DNA from: Pseudomonadota bacterium
GTDB taxonomy: Bacteria > Pseudomonadota > Alphaproteobacteria > Acetobacterales > Acetobacteraceae
Length of the DNA stretch: 36,899 bases
NCBI GenBank assembly: GCA_021818425.1
Contig: JAKAEC010000015.1
Location: 1-36,899, forward strand
Direction: 5' to 3'
A program made the position numbers and the translations under genes. A model generated the notes under the pieces. That model was not told the DNA's origin. It saw nothing but the letters and a program-made list of their open reading frames with translations, and did not search any database. The stretch's first letter is position 1. Each line of letters opens with the position of its first letter. This document shows, piece by piece, positions 17,798 to 25,956 of the stretch.

Positions 17798-18752
17798 CCA
17801 TCTGGAGCCCGTTGAGAACATGGTGCGACTCGTCGATGTGATACAGAGTACTTGAGAGTATCGGTTTCGAAACGGAGGCATGGTATGGGCTGATTTGCAT
17901 CAATGCTGACGAGGCGAACTTCCAAGAACGCGGCTTCTCCGCCGAAGCCATCCATGCGAAGCGCTTCTATCTACTAGACAACGGCAACAGCACTTCCATT
18001 CTCGCCTGCTTGGAGGGGGCACGCACCAACGCTCGCACGCTGCGCCCGTTGATGAGCACAGAAATGTGGAAGCAGCTTAACGTGTTCCACCGGTTCATCT
18101 CCCGCATCACGTCAAAGGATTTGGAAGGCGATGCGCTCTCGCGTCTTTGCACGCGAATAAAAGAGGGTGCGCAGGCCCACACCGGCATCACCCAGGGCAC
18201 GCTCTACCGTGACCGGGGCTGGCATTTTTACGAGCTGGGTCGCTACCTCGAGCGTGCCGACCAGGCAACTCGCATGCTGGATATTAAATACACCGCCTTG
18301 CCGCCGCGCGGCAAAGAGGAAAAGCGCGTGGCCGAGCTGACGCAGTGGAACGCAATTTTGCGCGGTAGCTGGCTACCACGCCTTGAAGCGCTATGCCCAG
18401 GGCACAATTCTCGGCCGAGGATGTGGTGCATTTCCTGCTGCGTGATGCCTCTGGCACGCGTTCAACGCTGTTATGTGTGCGCCGGATCGAAGCGCATCTG
18501 GATGATCTTCGCTGACATTTTGGCCTTTTCGCCGTGGCGGAGGCCACAGAGCGAGCGGAGACGCTACGCGAGCTACTGGTGGAGACGCCACCTGGCCATA
18601 TTCTCGCCACCGGCTTGCATGAGTATCTTGATCTCGTGCAGATTCACTTGCAAGAGCTTGCCGGTGCCGTCGGCCGAGCCTTCTTTCGGGACTGGCGGCC
18701 AGAGCCAGCGCCCGAGATACAAATGCAGGTTCAAATCCAGGTTAGCGCGTGA
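17796..18752 (+). pseudogene. alpha-E domain protein (DUF403), multiply disrupted
   Basis: The alpha-E reading starts inside the family motif as RHLEPVENMVRLVDVIQST, so the first 15 or so residues are missing. It meets a TGA at about 17856. It then resumes one frame over as SIGFETEAWYGLICINADE and runs through FYLLDNGNSTSILACLEGAR, EMWKQLNVFHRFISRI and GWHFYELGRYLERADQATRM to TQWNAILR (18363). There it shifts again to AVAGYHALKRYAQGTILAED and VVHFLLRDASGTRSTLLCVR, hits a TGA at 18513-18515 and continues to HEYLDLVQIHLQELAGAVGR and FFRDW, ending at 18752. At least four lesions exclude a working protein. The stop overlaps the GTG start of the glycosyltransferase, so the two may once have been co-translated. 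Confidence 0.85.
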
Positions 18753-20308
18753 ACATTTCACCATCTTCGATTGCCAGGCGGCTGGCAACATCTTCGTGCC
18801 TGAAGAGTTGGGCGTCGCCATTGGGCGTTTTCATTCTGGCGCTGGTGCCACGGCTCGTGGATCTCAGTGCCCGCCCGTTCTGGCTCGACGAGATATACAC
18901 CTATCAGCGTGCCTCGCTGGCGCCGGGCGCGCTGATGCTGGATTCTTTCCAGAACCACCATATGCCGAGTTTCTTCCTGTTGCTTTCACCGTTGGTTGCG
19001 CTGGGCAACCCGCAATTCTGGTTACGTTTGCCTTCAGCCGTTTTCGGCGCGGTGGCGGTTGCGCTTGTTTTCGTGATAGCCCGCCGCATCGCCGGGCAGC
19101 TGGCAGGGGTGCTAGCCGCGTTGATTCTAGGTCTGTCGCCCACCGTGCTCGCCTTCGCGCAGGAAGCGCGGTCCTACACGCTGGTGATGACGTTAGTGCT
19201 GATAGCGCTCTATGGCGTTGTCCGGCTGGCGCAAGACCTGCCGGCGGCGGGGCAGGGGTTTGGGGCGGCCAAGACCGGGTGGCTGTGTTTCGTGTTGGGC
19301 ACGGCGGCGGCGCTGGATGTGCTGGGCGATGGCGTGCCCTGGCTGATCGCGGCGAATCTCATTTTTCTCTGCCTGGTGTTTATCGCACCAGCGCGCGGTC
19401 GCTTCCTAAGGCAGGTCGCGCTGGCCGATCTAGTGGTGGCCGTGCTTTCGGTACCCCTCTACGCGCTGCTCCTGCATTATGAGAAGCAAACCGTCGTCGT
19501 GAGCCTAGGCTGGATTCCGAAGCTGGATGCGGAGCGTATCTGGTATAATCTCGGCGCCGTTTATTTGATGCACGTGGCAGACTGGGTTTCTTACCGGCTT
19601 CTTAACCATCACGATGTGCCGGGGCTGATCTGGCTGATCGACGCGTTGCTGCTGCTGGCCCTAGCCGCTGGTGTCTGGCGGCTGCGCCGCAGGGCGTCAA
19701 TACTGGTCATTCTTGGTATTGCCTTTCTGTTTCTGCCTTGCTTGTTCTTGACACTTTCCATTTGGCACCCAATGTTGCTGCCGCGTTATTTGCTGTGGAG
19801 CGCTGCGCCTTTTGCCATACTGACCGGAATTGGCGCAGCCACGCTACTGGAGGGGCGGCAGCAGCTTTTTATCCGCCTTGCTGTGGCCGGGGTGGCGGCC
19901 ATGTTGCTTGCCAATCTGCTGCCCTATTATCTGGTAGAGACCAAGCCGCGCTGGGACATCGCAGCGCGGCTGCTAGCCGGCGAGGTCAACAAGGGTGATG
20001 TTGTTTATCTCTCCGACACGGGGGCGCGGCAGATTTTGCGGCATTATATGCCAATAGGCGCGCAGCCAGCTGTGTTAGACCATTCCCTTGGTGATTTGGC
20101 GCAGGCGGAACTGGCTTTCAGCCAGTGCAAACGTATTTGGGCCGTCTATGGCCATGCCGGTCAGAACACCAGTACGCCAAAGCGATTCTTCGCGCCGCTC
20201 CACGTGCTGGGCGCGCCAAGCCTAGTGCAAGCGGCAGGCTCGCGCATCATTATCATGCTTTACAACCCGCAGGCCAACCTTGCCAGTTGCACCAAGCCTA
20301 GCCAGTAG
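18749..20308 (+). CDS. membrane glycosyltransferase of the GT39/ArnT-like (PMT_2) type
   Basis: A 519-residue polytopic membrane protein with about ten hydrophobic segments. The first loop carries FWLDEIYTY (residues 45-51), the acidic pair D47-E48 being the hallmark of GT-C enzymes that use polyprenyl-phosphate sugars. It is followed by HHMPSFFLLLSP and by FAQEARSYTLVM, the usual second conserved loop (QEARxY). The C-terminal part is periplasmic and soluble. Donor and acceptor are not predictable; a lipid A or cell-surface glycan target would fit the class. The start is a GTG at 18749 that overlaps the alpha-E pseudogene stop, with no strong ribosome site, so an internal start is possible. 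The frame is intact, unlike the genes just upstream. Confidence 0.82.
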   Translation: MNISPSSIARRLATSSCLKSWASPLGVFILALVPRLVDLSARPFWLDEIYTYQRASLAPGALMLDSFQNHHMPSFFLLLSPLVALGNPQFWLRLPSAVFGAVAVALVFVIARRIAGQLAGVLAALILGLSPTVLAFAQEARSYTLVMTLVLIALYGVVRLAQDLPAAGQGFGAAKTGWLCFVLGTAAALDVLGDGVPWLIAANLIFLCLVFIAPARGRFLRQVALADLVVAVLSVPLYALLLHYEKQTVVVSLGWIPKLDAERIWYNLGAVYLMHVADWVSYRLLNHHDVPGLIWLIDALLLLALAAGVWRLRRRASILVILGIAFLFLPCLFLTLSIWHPMLLPRYLLWSAAPFAILTGIGAATLLEGRQQLFIRLAVAGVAAMLLANLLPYYLVETKPRWDIAARLLAGEVNKGDVVYLSDTGARQILRHYMPIGAQPAVLDHSLGDLAQAELAFSQCKRIWAVYGHAGQNTSTPKRFFAPLHVLGAPSLVQAAGSRIIIMLYNPQANLASCTKPSQ

Positions 20309-20321
20309 GCGAGGGATGCAG

Positions 20322-20556
20322 CTAGAGACATTTGTGAATCGATTGGTCTGCTATTGTGCCCTGCGTGTCGGAAGAAATTGGCGCAGTTCTCTGGCGCGAA
20401 ATGATCGACGCGAGTGTGATGTTGTTCCAGATTGTTTCAATGGTTTGTAGCGCGGCTTCTCGCAGCAAGGCTTTGAGCTTGAGGAATACGATTTCGATGG
20501 GTTTGGAGTTAGAGCTATAGGGCGGCAGGATCAAAAAACGCACGCCGGCTCTAAGA
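20322..20556 (-). pseudogene. IS630-family transposase, C-terminal remnant
   Basis: The minus strand reads AGVRFLILPPYSSNSKPIE, then FLKLKALLREAALQTIETIW. This is the C-terminal DDE region of IS630 transposases (LPPYSPDLNPIE...FxKLK), whose last catalytic Glu is the E of PIE. Near 20400 the frame shifts, and the sequence continues one frame over as FAPENCANFFRHAGHNS, the normal IS630 end. The part upstream of AGVRF, with the first catalytic aspartates, is missing. It lies immediately downstream of the glycosyltransferase stop. Confidence 0.85.
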
Positions 20557-20712
20557 ATTCATGCCGGGCAGCAACGGCTGCCCAGATTGTAGAAAAATGA
20601 CAACATTGCTTGTGCAGCTTTAGGTCACGGTGCTGGCGTGTGGGTGACGGGCGACGCCAGCCCGCACCACGCTTCGCCCAACTGGATCGCGCTCGTAGAG
20701 TGCGATTGAGCG

Positions 20713-20745
20713 ATTAGATAAAATTGCGAAGCGCTTTTATCTAAT
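20713..20745 (-). terminator. inverted repeat, possible terminator of fpr
   Basis: Arms ATTAGATAAAA (20713-20723) and TTTTATCTAAT (20735-20745) are exact inverse complements, and the loop contains a further GCG/CGC pairing. On the minus strand the inner hairpin GCG-CTT-CGC is followed by AATTTTAT, which could act as an intrinsic terminator 35 bases beyond the fpr stop. A mobile-element end is the alternative. Confidence 0.4.
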
Positions 20746-20779
20746 TACATCAGATATCAGCAGCGGCTCGCCGTAAAGC

Positions 20780-21553
20780 CTACTTCTCGACGAATGCCTT
20801 TTCGATCACATATTCTCCCGGCTCGGAGTGGTTGCCTTCGGAGAAGCCCCGTGCGTCCAGCATGGTCTGCAGGTCGGCCAGCATTTGTGGGCTGCCGCAG
20901 AGCATCACGCGGTAGTCATCCTTATTCAGGCGCGGCAGGCCGAGATCGACTTCCAGCTTGCCATGCTCCAGAAGGGCCGAAATCCGACCGGTATTGCGGA
21001 AGGGCTCGCGCGTCACTGTGGGATAGTAAAGCAACTTCTCCTGCGCCATCTCTGCGAAGATTTCGTCTTGCATCAGTTCAGCTACGATCTTTTCGCCGTA
21101 GGCAAGCTCGGCCACATGGCGGCAGCCATGCACCAAGATGATCTTCTCGTAGCGTTCATAGGCGTCGGGGTCTTTGATGATGCTAGCGAACGGCGCCAGC
21201 CCCGTGCCAGTCGAGAGCATGAGCAGATATTTGCCAGGCGCAAGATTGTCCTGGATCAGCGTGCCAGTGGGTTTGCCGCCAATGATGATTTCATCGCCCG
21301 GCTGAAGCTTTTGCAAATGTTGGGTAAGTGGCCCGTTCGGCACCTTGATCGAGAAGAACTCAAGTTGGTCTTCATAGTTGGCGCTGCACAGCGAATAGGC
21401 GCGCAGCAGCGGTCGGCCGTTCACCGGCAGGCCGATCATTACAAATTGCCCATTGATGAAGCGCAAACCGGGATTGCGCGTGGTGGTGAAGCTGAACAAT
21501 CGGTCAGTCCAGTGCCGGACGGTTTTCACCGTCTCGGTATACATCGTCGCCAA
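20780..21553 (-). CDS. fpr: ferredoxin/flavodoxin--NADP+ reductase
   Basis: Fpr passes electrons between NADPH and ferredoxin or flavodoxin, in oxidative-stress defence and in the supply of reductant to iron-sulfur and radical enzymes. The 257-residue protein matches the bacterial subclass. The FAD-binding motif RAYS is at residues 51-54, followed by FFSIKVPNGPLTQHL. The NADP domain shows LMLSTGTGLAPFASI and VMLCGSPQML. The C-terminus YVIEKAFVEK is typical of this subclass, which lacks the plant-type terminal Tyr. It is transcribed away from the PLP-fold gene, across a spacer of 182 bases. Confidence 0.94.
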   Translation of the reverse strand: MATMYTETVKTVRHWTDRLFSFTTTRNPGLRFINGQFVMIGLPVNGRPLLRAYSLCSANYEDQLEFFSIKVPNGPLTQHLQKLQPGDEIIIGGKPTGTLIQDNLAPGKYLLMLSTGTGLAPFASIIKDPDAYERYEKIILVHGCRHVAELAYGEKIVAELMQDEIFAEMAQEKLLYYPTVTREPFRNTGRISALLEHGKLEVDLGLPRLNKDDYRVMLCGSPQMLADLQTMLDARGFSEGNHSEPGEYVIEKAFVEK

Positions 21554-21735
21554 GGTTAGATGCTCCGCAAGAAATCCCGACGTCCTTAAACACTGTGACG
21601 AAAAATGTTAACCTCTATTTTGACATTGCAGGAGGGCAAAACGCAAAAATCTCCTCCGCTTTTAGATTTTCTACTGGTTGCTTGGCGGCGCCACGGATAT
21701 CGGCTAAGGGTTGGTTGGGCAAAGCCGGAGACATC

Positions 21736-23727
21736 ATGCACCCCGCGAAGCTACCGGCAGACAATTGGGCGCTGTTTTTGGATACTAGCCTGACTTTCGC
21801 ACCAGAATTCGCCGCGTTCCGGAATTATCTGTCTGCGTCACCGCCGCCCGGTACCCTGTTGCAGCGGCAGGAACTGGAGGCAGCTTGGTTGGTGGCGCAT
21901 GGGGTTGAGCCTAGCCTAGCCCGCGCAGCCGCAGCCCGTACTGCAGCCGTTTTTGCCATGGATGATGGCGATGCAGCTCCAAACCCCGCGTCGCCGCCCT
22001 GGCGGGTTCCAATGGCGGCAGAAATTTCCCCCGGTCCGCTTCGCCTCGCTGAGCTGTTCGGGCTGGATGCCGGGGCGGCGGAGCGTTTGCACGAGGTCTG
22101 GGGACTACTTGGTACCGCCGACGCACTTATGGAAACAGGTGGTGACATCCGCCTTGCCCGCGATCCGAAAACCGCCTTGAATGGTTATGGGTGCAGCCAC
22201 CGCCCGCGCCCCTGGGCTATCACCTTCGCTTCCTCCACCGCTTCTTCTTCATCGGCTCGAGGCTATATCGCGGCCGATAAGGCCCGCCTGGCCGTGACGG
22301 CCGCGCTGCTGCGCGGTAAGCCGAGCGCCCAAGCGGTAGGCACTTGCATCGCCGCTGTACGCCGCGGCATTGCCAGAGGCTTTGGCCTACGGCCGGGCGA
22401 GGAGATCGTGCTCGCGGCCTCCGGCACTGATACGGAATTGCTGGCGCTAGCGCTGACCCATCTCGCCGGTACAGACAAGCCCATTCAGAACATCCTCATT
22501 GCGCCCGAGGAGACTGGTCGTGGCGTGCCGATGGCGGCACGCGGGCTGCATTTCGCGGTGGATACCGCCTTGGGCCATGACGTGACCTGTGAGGCGCCAA
22601 TCGAGGGCTTCCGCCCGGATACGGCGCTCACCAACATTGCCGTGCGTGACGCCTCCGGCGCTGTGCGAGCGGCCGGTGTGATCGAGGCGGAGATTGAAGC
22701 CGCGCTGGCCGGAGCGCTGGCGGCGGGGCGACGCGTGGTGTTGCATGGGTTAGATTTATCCAAGACCGGGCTACTGGCACCATCTCCAGCTTTTTTTACC
22801 CGGCTGCGGGGGCTTTACGGCGAGGCGTTCGATATCGTGCTGGACGCCTGTCAGACCCGACTCTCGCCTGCCTCGGTGCGGGGGTATCTGGATCTTGGTG
22901 CCACGGTGCTGGTCACGGGCTCGAAATTCTTCACCGGCCCGCCTTTCGCTGGGGCGGCATTGCTGCCCGCCTCAGTTGCAGCGCGGCTGCGGACAGGAGC
23001 ATTGCCGGCAGGGCTGGCGGCTTATTTTAACCGCTCCGAGTTTCCGGCAAATGCCTCGGCGGCGCGGGTGTTGCCGACGGGAGGCAATTATGGCCTTGCG
23101 CTGCGTTGGCATGCCGCCCTTGGCGAAATGCGAGCCCTGCTGCGCGTCCCTCCGGCGCGGCGTGCCCAGATTTTGCGTGGCTTCGCCGCAGCGGTCGAAC
23201 GCGGCATTTCCGCCACGCCCGGGCTGACCTTGCTACCTGCTCCGCAGCTTTGGCGCATGCCAACCGACGAAGACTGGGAACGCCTACCCACCATTTTTAC
23301 CTTTTCGGTGTGTGCTCCGCACGCGCCAGACCGGTGCCTGACACCCGCAGAGGCAAGGCAGGTCTATATCTGGTTGAACACCGATCTTTCTCCCTGGCTG
23401 CCGGAGTGGCATCAGATCGCGGAGCGCATTTGCCATATTGGCCAACCGGTGCCGCTCGCACAGCCGCAAGGGCAGGGACAGATGGGGGCATTACGGGTTT
23501 CCGCCGGGGCGCGGTTGATCTCGGGCGAGCCTTCGCATCGCGGGCTGGGGCCGAGGGCGCGTTTGGCCCGTGAATTCGCCGATGTGGGCGTGGTGTTTGC
23601 CAAGATCGGGCTGATTCTGGAGAACTGGACGCTATTGTCGGAGGCAGATCCCAGCCCGCGCTACCGTCCCCGTCGAGTGCCTTCATCATCCAATTTCTAT
23701 AATCTTATAGGCTCAATCAGTGACTAG
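21736..23727 (+). CDS. large PLP-dependent protein of aminotransferase class V-like fold, function unknown
   Basis: A 663-residue protein starting at ATG 21736, with GGAG shortly upstream; an in-frame extension to 21595 reads unlike the rest and is rejected. Residues 1-145 are a helical, Ala-rich region not seen in standard class V enzymes. The core then begins NGYGCSHRPRPWAITFASST. Likely PLP features are ASGTDTELLAL (228-238, phosphate-binding turn), DACQTRLS with Asp370 (pyridine nitrogen partner), and VTGSKFFTGPPFAG with Lys397 (Schiff base). The end, from about 480, contains LPTGGNYGLALRWHAALGEM and a C-terminal small domain. I recall similar proteins only as hypothetical in Acetobacteraceae and relatives. 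Substrate unknown; an aminotransferase, a cysteine-desulfurase-like or a lyase activity are all possible. Confidence 0.7.
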   Translation: MHPAKLPADNWALFLDTSLTFAPEFAAFRNYLSASPPPGTLLQRQELEAAWLVAHGVEPSLARAAAARTAAVFAMDDGDAAPNPASPPWRVPMAAEISPGPLRLAELFGLDAGAAERLHEVWGLLGTADALMETGGDIRLARDPKTALNGYGCSHRPRPWAITFASSTASSSSARGYIAADKARLAVTAALLRGKPSAQAVGTCIAAVRRGIARGFGLRPGEEIVLAASGTDTELLALALTHLAGTDKPIQNILIAPEETGRGVPMAARGLHFAVDTALGHDVTCEAPIEGFRPDTALTNIAVRDASGAVRAAGVIEAEIEAALAGALAAGRRVVLHGLDLSKTGLLAPSPAFFTRLRGLYGEAFDIVLDACQTRLSPASVRGYLDLGATVLVTGSKFFTGPPFAGAALLPASVAARLRTGALPAGLAAYFNRSEFPANASAARVLPTGGNYGLALRWHAALGEMRALLRVPPARRAQILRGFAAAVERGISATPGLTLLPAPQLWRMPTDEDWERLPTIFTFSVCAPHAPDRCLTPAEARQVYIWLNTDLSPWLPEWHQIAERICHIGQPVPLAQPQGQGQMGALRVSAGARLISGEPSHRGLGPRARLAREFADVGVVFAKIGLILENWTLLSEADPSPRYRPRRVPSSSNFYNLIGSISD

Positions 23728-24341
23728 GTGAAACCAAAAAACGGCCCCATCTAACCACGTCGTACAGTCGTGGATGAAGACAAGGTCGTTTTGGTTAACG
23801 TTGGTAAGACACGAGAAAATCGGATGTGTGTCGTCGTTCTGGTAGACATTTAATGATCGGCCCATGACCGTTTTTTGCAGATGGAAAGATTGGATGCCAG
23901 CGCTAGGTTGCCTGAAAATCCTTGATTATGTCTGTGGCACTTCTGCTGTCGTCAAGGCGCGGTCGGGGACAGCGGCGACCGTAGGAAGTCATTCTGATCG
24001 TGAGAAAGGTCGCACCATCAAAGTCGGGGACTGAACATCTAAATTCTGAATTGCCGCTGAGGTTGATCGCGTCATGGCCGCCGATAAGAGAGATGCTAAT
24101 GCCGGAAGTGGCGTTTTACACCATATCCGAGCAGCCATTTATAGCTTGGATTCCGTATATAATATCCAAAATTTGGCCGTCGAATCTAACGGATGAGCTG
24201 CGGCAAGGACAACGATTATACCCAAGGCAGGTCTTCTTCTTGTTCAGAATCGGGCGGACATTGGGAGCGCCATATTTCCGCGACAATCCTCGGTCTATGC
24301 GTGCCTATCGCAGCCTTCCGTCGGGGCCGGAGAAGGCGTTA
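23728..24341. other. AT-richer gap with no convincing gene
   Basis: Composition changes here towards A and T. A plus-strand frame at 24000-24395 (131 codons from a GTG, or from an ATG at 24093) contains MPEVAFYTISEQPFIAWIPY, vaguely like the start of a glycosyltransferase, but it overlaps the 3' end of ccmI and I cannot support it. A 50-codon minus-strand frame beginning MGRSLNVYQNDDTHP covers about 23719-23868. The stretch is best read as remains of transferred or decayed DNA. Confidence 0.4.
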
Positions 24342-24962
24342 TTAACGCTGCCCGGCCTCGTCAAGAAATTGCTTGTCGATGGCAATCCACGATGAGCCGG
24401 GCGGGGCGCTGGCGAGTGACTCCTTGAACAGCAGCAGTGCTTCAGGGGTTATAGCGTCGGCCCTCTCGCTTAGAGCTTGGCCTAGATAAGCCTCACCCTC
24501 GCTGGCATTGGCCGAGTGTGGGTCAACTGTCGCAAGGTGCGCGCGCAACTTGGTAATCAACTCGTTGAGCAGCGCATATTGCCGCCCGTAGCGGGCCATC
24601 CAGGTGGCATGCGGCTCCGAGGGCACATTTGGCGCGCTGCCCGGCAGGTACAGCATAAACGCGGCCACCGGTAGGCAAAGCATGGCGGCAATTAACAAGG
24701 GCTTAGCGTTGCCGGTCTGGGGGGGCTCGTGCAGTTGGTCGGCGGCGAGCAGCCGATGCTCAATTTCAAGCCGCGCGGCTTGGTATTCCAATTCGGGCAG
24801 CAGGCCGATGGCGGCATCACGCGCCAGCTCATCCAACTGCGCACGGTAAAGCGCCAGCGCCGCCGTTCGCAATTCAGTATTTCGTGGCTGGCGGCGCAGT
24901 GCCAGCACCAGCGGCAATGTTAGCGCCACGGCGAGCGCGGCTTGTAACAAAAATAGCGTCAA
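24342..24962 (-). CDS. ccmI: cytochrome c maturation protein CcmI
   Basis: CcmI presents the apocytochrome c C-terminus to the heme ligation complex CcmF/CcmH in the inner membrane and periplasm. The 206-residue protein has the expected two membrane segments (about residues 2-20 and 88-107) with a cytoplasmic helical stretch between them (LYRAQLDELARDAAIGLLPE). The C-terminal periplasmic part is short, holding one TPR-like region (EGEAYLGQALSERADAITPE), so it is a reduced CcmI. Its start overlaps the ccmH stop (ATGA). It is the last gene of the operon. Confidence 0.88.
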   Translation of the reverse strand: MTLFLLQAALAVALTLPLVLALRRQPRNTELRTAALALYRAQLDELARDAAIGLLPELEYQAARLEIEHRLLAADQLHEPPQTGNAKPLLIAAMLCLPVAAFMLYLPGSAPNVPSEPHATWMARYGRQYALLNELITKLRAHLATVDPHSANASEGEAYLGQALSERADAITPEALLLFKESLASAPPGSSWIAIDKQFLDEAGQR

Positions 24963-25399
24963 AGTAAGTCCCTCAGCCTCGCCTGTTCACCATCGGTCAA
25001 AGGCGGCGGCGGCGCGCCGCCGCGTCGGACCGCCCAAACCGCCACTCCTCCAGCCAGAAGCGCTATCGCCGGCATGGCATAAAGAAGCCAAGTGAGCGGG
25101 CTGAACGGCGGCTTGAGCAGAATGAAAATACCATAGCGATGTACCAGATAAGCCTGGATTTGCCGCGGCGGTATCCCGGCTACCACCTGCTGGCGGATGA
25201 TCCCTCGCAGCTGTTTGGCCAGCTTCGCATCCGACGCCTCAAGGCTTTCACCCTGGCAGACCAGGCAACGCAGCTTTCCGCCAATTTGTTCGGCCTCAGT
25301 CTCCTGGGCTTGGGTCAGGGTCACGCCATCGCGTGTAACCATGGCCTGGGCCAGCGCCATGCTTGGCAGCAAGGCTAGCAGCAGCAGCCAGCGCTTCAT
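24959..25399 (-). CDS. ccmH: cytochrome c maturation protein CcmH (thiol oxidoreductase, CcmL type)
   Basis: CcmH reduces the CxxCH cysteines of apocytochromes before heme attachment. The signal peptide covers residues 1-18 (WLLLLALLPSMALA). The redox motif LRCLVC (Cys45, Cys48) sits in the family-specific GGKLRCLVCQGESLEASDA; the more usual QNQSI is replaced by QGESL. A C-terminal membrane helix (about 105-127) follows YGIFILLKPPFSPLTWLLY. It overlaps ccmG and ccmI by four bases at either end. Confidence 0.93.
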   Translation of the reverse strand: MKRWLLLLALLPSMALAQAMVTRDGVTLTQAQETEAEQIGGKLRCLVCQGESLEASDAKLAKQLRGIIRQQVVAGIPPRQIQAYLVHRYGIFILLKPPFSPLTWLLYAMPAIALLAGGVAVWAVRRGGAPPPPLTDGEQARLRDLL

Positions 25400-25956
25400 G
25401 CATAACGCTCCAATAGCGGCTCAATCTGCTTCTGCACCAGATTGTCCGTCAGTGCGCCTGCGAAATGCCAGCGCACTATGCCGGTCTTGTCGATCAGAAA
25501 GGTTTCGGGCACGCCGTAAACGCCCCAGTTCACTGCGGTCAGGCCCGATTTGTCGTTGCCTATCCGGGTATAGGGGGTGCCATAGAGGCTTAGAAATTGC
25601 GCCAGGGCTGCTGGGGTATCTTCGTAATCAATGCCCCAGATCGGCACTCCCTTGGCGGCCAACTCGGCAAGCTGCGGAGCCTCCTGTGGGCAGACTGCGC
25701 ACCACGAGGAAAACCAGTTCACCAGAACGGGGGTTGCCATGTTCACGAGGTCAGTATTGGCGAATCCAGGCAGCCCGCCTGTGCCTGGTAGCGAAAAAAC
25801 GGGGACAGGCTTGCCCAGCAGTGGCGATGGAAAGGCTTCCGGGTTATATTGGCCCCGGCGCATGCGCCCCAGCAGCGTATACATTGCCGCCCCGCCAGCC
25901 GCGGCCACCGCCAGCGGCACGCCAAACAATAAACGGCGGCGCAATGGCGACATCAA
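25396..25956 (-). CDS. ccmG: thiol:disulfide interchange protein CcmG/DsbE
   Basis: A membrane-anchored periplasmic thioredoxin that keeps apocytochrome or CcmH thiols reduced. The N-terminal anchor spans about residues 9-29. The active site is WCAVCPQE (Cys86, Cys89), preceded by LVNWFSSW and followed by the GVYGVPETFLIDKTGIVRWH region typical of CcmG with its cis-proline. The length of 186 residues is normal. ATGA overlaps on both sides show tight coupling with ccmF and ccmH. Confidence 0.94.
   Translation of the reverse strand: MMSPLRRRLLFGVPLAVAAAGGAAMYTLLGRMRRGQYNPEAFPSPLLGKPVPVFSLPGTGGLPGFANTDLVNMATPVLVNWFSSWCAVCPQEAPQLAELAAKGVPIWGIDYEDTPAALAQFLSLYGTPYTRIGNDKSGLTAVNWGVYGVPETFLIDKTGIVRWHFAGALTDNLVQKQIEPLLERYA

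Noticed and set aside
18010-19482. 490-codon open frame on the plus strand
   Set aside because: Only its first 118 codons are alpha-E sequence. After about 18365 it is the wrong frame of alpha-E and then a shadow of the glycosyltransferase gene.
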